Shown: in pieces, positions 43,782 through 45,885 of the stretch
Position numbering within the stretch: the first letter of the stretch is position 1
How the letters are laid out: each line of letters opens with the position of its first letter
Assembly (NCBI GenBank): GCA_021323535.1
Contig: JAJONO010000037.1
Location: 1 to 45,885 of the forward strand
From: Bacteroidota bacterium
Lineage (GTDB): Bacteria > Bacteroidota > Bacteroidia > B-17B0 > Aurantibacillaceae
DNA: 45,885 bases
Direction: 5' to 3'
Position numbers and translations under genes: made by a program
Notes under the pieces: model-generated
What the model was told of the DNA's origin: nothing
Database searches by the model: none
Seen by the model: the letters and a program-made list of their open reading frames with translations, nothing else

Positions 43782-44453
43782 ATGAATTCACAAAAATTAA
43801 AAGTCGAGATCTGGTCCGATATCATGTGTCCGTTCTGTTATATTGGCAAACGCCATTACGAAGCCGCGCTGGAGCAATTTACGCACGCTAACAAAATAGA
43901 AACAGAATGGAAAAGTTATCAGCTCGATCCTGATATTCCAAGAGAATTCAGCCAGCAAACCAATGTGTACGATTATCTTGCCAAACGCAAAGGAATTTCG
44001 AGACAACAATCGGAGGACATGCATAAAAATGTAACTCAAATGGCGAAGGATGCAGGACTCGATTATCATTTCGATAAAGCTATTGTAGCCAATTCTTTCA
44101 GGGCTCATAGAATTATTCAACTAGCGAAAACAAAAGGGCTGGGCGATAAAATGGAGGAACTTTTTTTTCGCTCATATTTCACCGAGGGAAAAGATCTTGG
44201 AAGCGATGAAACACTTGTTGAGATTGGAAAAGCAGCGGGATTAAGTGAAACCGAGATCAGGAACGAACTCGAGAATAATAATTTTTCTGAAGCGGCTGAC
44301 GCCGATATCGAGGAAGCTTATAAAATTGGTGTGCGTGGCGTTCCGTTTTTCGTGTTTAACCGCAAATATGCTATTTCAGGCGCTCAGCCTGTTGAAGTTT
44401 TCGTAGACACTCTTGAAAAAGCCTATGAAGAGTGGTTGAAAGACCAGAATTAG
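43782..44453 (+). CDS. FrnE-like DsbA family thiol oxidoreductase
   Basis: From ATG 43782 the protein has 223 residues without a signal peptide, so it is cytoplasmic. The thioredoxin-fold active site is DIMCPFCYIGKRHYE (Cys16 and Cys19, CxxC form CPFC). The cis-Pro loop is VRGVPFFVFNRKYAISGAQP, and the helical insert lies between them (about 60-150). This matches the FrnE / 2-hydroxychromene isomerase-like branch of DsbA proteins, which function in thiol-disulfide exchange or polyketide and stress pathways. It has its own promoter box and no co-directional partner close by. Confidence 0.92.
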   Translation: MNSQKLKVEIWSDIMCPFCYIGKRHYEAALEQFTHANKIETEWKSYQLDPDIPREFSQQTNVYDYLAKRKGISRQQSEDMHKNVTQMAKDAGLDYHFDKAIVANSFRAHRIIQLAKTKGLGDKMEELFFRSYFTEGKDLGSDETLVEIGKAAGLSETEIRNELENNNFSEAADADIEEAYKIGVRGVPFFVFNRKYAISGAQPVEVFVDTLEKAYEEWLKDQN

Positions 44454-44457
44454 TTTC

Positions 44458-44548
44458 CTCGCAGATCCCACAAATAGTGCAGAATTTACTTCCTGGACAG
44501 TTTTCCCTGAATATTTTATCTGCGCAATCCGCGAAATCTGCGTGAAAT
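44458..44548. repeat. Pair of CGCAGATTTC-family micro-repeats in opposite orientation
   Basis: A forward copy (44458-44486, CTCGCAGATCCCACAAATAG) and a reverse copy (44519-44548, reverse complement CGCAGATTTCGCGGATTGCG) lie in the 246-base gap between the FrnE-like gene and ftsK. Both resemble the copy at 13631-13660. The remaining gap holds no gene I can support. Confidence 0.5.
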
Positions 44549-44699
44549 TTTATCGTTTTCCATAAAACCCATACCGGGCAAGGCCTCCAGCCCGTCACTT
44601 TCCTCCAAAACCCTCTTTATACCATTAACATTGCATGGTTAAAAACATTGCTCTTCTTCTCCCGGAAGCAAGCCATGAAGCGGTTAATTTTAAAGGATA

Positions 44700-45885
44700 A
44701 TGAGCACAGAAAAAAAGAACAAATACAGGAACAAACCTGTAGACGAATTACTGGATGATGACAAGGTAAGTCCTTACGAAAAAGTTGTTCGCCCAACCGA
44801 GGAAAAAAAACGCCCGCGTAAAGTTGAGATCGTAGAAGATTCTGAGGAAGAGATTGAAGAGCCTGTTGAAAAGGTTGCCGAGAAAAAGAACAAACTTAAG
44901 AATTCTCCAAAAGAAAAAGAGAAACAGAAAGAGAGCGAAGTTGAGACCGAGAGCATGAAGAAAAAAGTTTCCCCTAAAGCAAAGAAGGAGAAAGTTACTC
45001 TCATGCAACGTTGGGAACAACTGGTAACGTTTTACAATAACGAGCGTACTCAGAAAATCTTCGGATTATCGCTCATCCTGTTTTCCTGTTATTTAGCAAT
45101 AGCATTCACGTCGTATTTTCTTACCTGGGATGTTGACCAGGACAAAGTCCTTGATTCGGCTTCAACACTTTTTAATCCGGAAATCAAAGTAAAAAACTGG
45201 CTGGGCAAAGCGGGAGCGCTCATCTCTCATTTGTTCATGTATAAAGGATTTGGCGCAGCTTCATTTGTGTTGGTACCCGTGCTGTTCATGTATGGATTAC
45301 AGAAAACCGTTCAGAAAAAATTCATCAACGTGTCTTCATTCAACGCAAAGTGGTTGTTTATCATGACCTGGGGTTCGCTGGTATTATCCATGATTTTTTC
45401 GGACCGTTTATTTTTCATTGGTGGAGGCTTTGGTTATTTTATCAATTCACAGATCGAAAACATTGTCGGAAAACATTGTCGGTAACATTGGGCTGCTTGC
45501 TTTGCTGGCATTTTCTATGCTGACGTTCCTCGTGCTTGTGATCAATCTATCCTTCCGTCTCCCGCAGAAAGTAGCCATTGAAAATGATGAAATCATTGAA
45601 GAAGAATTAAACACGCCTGAGCCTGTTAATGTAAAAGAAAATAATACTTCTTTCAACGAGACAAAAGAGCTGAAACTAACTCCGGAAGAAGAAGCCGAAC
45701 TTCTCAACTTTGAGATCAAACAAAAAGGTGATGACCTGGTAATTGTGCCTGTGAACAAGGAAGAAGAAAAAACAGCCAGCTTTGAAGTTATTGCTCCCGT
45801 AGAAGAAACATTGAGTGAGAAAAAAGAAGAAGAAATTAAACCCATTGAGGAAATAAAAGCCGAAGACGGAAAAATTGAACTGGAA
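44700..45885 (+). pseudogene. ftsK: DNA translocase FtsK, 5' part, frameshifted by a 13-bp duplication (3' end outside window)
   Basis: FtsK pumps chromosomal DNA at the closing septum. Residues 1-105 are a highly charged Lys/Glu linker, longer than usual at this end. The membrane part follows (about 116-290) with segments such as IFGLSLILFSCYLAIAFTSY and FGAASFVLVPVLFMYGL, and then the start of the long acidic linker. At 45456-45481 the 13-mer GAAAACATTGTCG occurs twice in tandem. The second copy shifts the frame, and the reading ends at TAA 45483-45485 after 261 residues. Dropping one copy restores ...IENIVGNIGLLALLAF and the frame stays open to the window edge (45481-45885). As FtsK is usually needed for division, an assembly or sequencing error is as likely as a real mutation. 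The motor domain is outside the window. Confidence 0.8.
45456..45481. repeat. 13-bp tandem duplication inside ftsK
   Basis: GAAAACATTGTCG is present at 45456-45468 and again at 45469-45481 with no spacer or mismatch. The length is not a multiple of three, so it shifts the ftsK frame. Confidence 0.95.

Noticed and set aside
44636-44760. Short ORF starting before ftsK as a possible leader peptide
   Set aside because: It overlaps the ftsK start in another frame, with no repeat or regulatory codon run and no coding signature.

Overview
The window is a piece of a Bacteroidota chromosome (Flavobacteriia/Sphingobacteriia-like; genus not assignable from sequence alone). Evidence: promoter -7 boxes of the TAnnTTTG type, almost no Shine-Dalgarno sequences, a T9SS type B (gliding-motility-type) C-terminal sorting domain, signal peptides ending in ...SQ or NAQ, a MraY with the long Bacteroidota-type insert, and low G+C. 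No tRNA, rRNA, CRISPR array, transposase or phage gene was seen.

Layout. (1) 1-2897, minus: an ECF sigma factor followed by a membrane protein with an anti-sigma-like N-terminus and a periplasmic cytochrome c domain; it runs off the left edge. (2) 3303-9624: a HisKA_2 histidine kinase (plus), then a 1008-residue T9SS cargo protein and a secreted transglutaminase-like protein (both minus). (3) 9732-25498, minus: a complete division and cell wall (dcw) cluster in the order mraZ-rsmH-ftsL-ftsI-murE-mraY-murD-ftsW-murG-murC-ftsQ-ftsA-ftsZ. It opens with a promoter preceded by four 10-bp-phased MraZ-type boxes and closes with a terminator after ftsZ. (4) 25770-26624, plus: a lysophospholipid-type acyltransferase. 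(5) 26731-30081, minus: the most interesting block. An ECF sigma factor and a small zinc-type anti-sigma factor precede a Cys-repeat secreted peptide, a DUF692/MNIO enzyme, a DUF2063 partner and a DoxX protein. This is the gene set of a bufferin/Hvf-type (probably copper-handling) modified-peptide system. (6) 30095-35074, minus: an M16 peptidase, a lipoprotein and an outer-membrane barrel. (7) 35372-37988, plus: a rhomboid protease, an SRPBCC-GyrI-like fusion, and a DUF6934-like gene overlapping a 52-residue ORF. (8) 38023-43692: NAD(P)HX repair enzyme Nnr with a 37-residue Cys-tailed membrane peptide, a CocE-type hydrolase, an unknown protein and an acyltransferase-3. (9) 43782-45885, plus: a FrnE-like DsbA-family protein and the 5' part of ftsK, whose frame is broken by an exact 13-bp tandem duplication.

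How the parts connect. The dcw genes make lipid II (MurC/D/E, MraY, MurG), polymerise and crosslink it (FtsW, FtsI) and place synthesis at the septum (FtsZ, FtsA, FtsQ, FtsL). MraZ probably controls the start of the cluster, and FtsK, encoded near the right edge, serves the same division machine. The bufferin-like block looks like a self-contained stress response: sigma and anti-sigma regulators, a secreted Cys-rich peptide, and enzymes that would modify its cysteines. A terminator between the peptide gene and the enzyme genes would set their relative doses. Functions are inferred from motifs and family knowledge; no database search was run.
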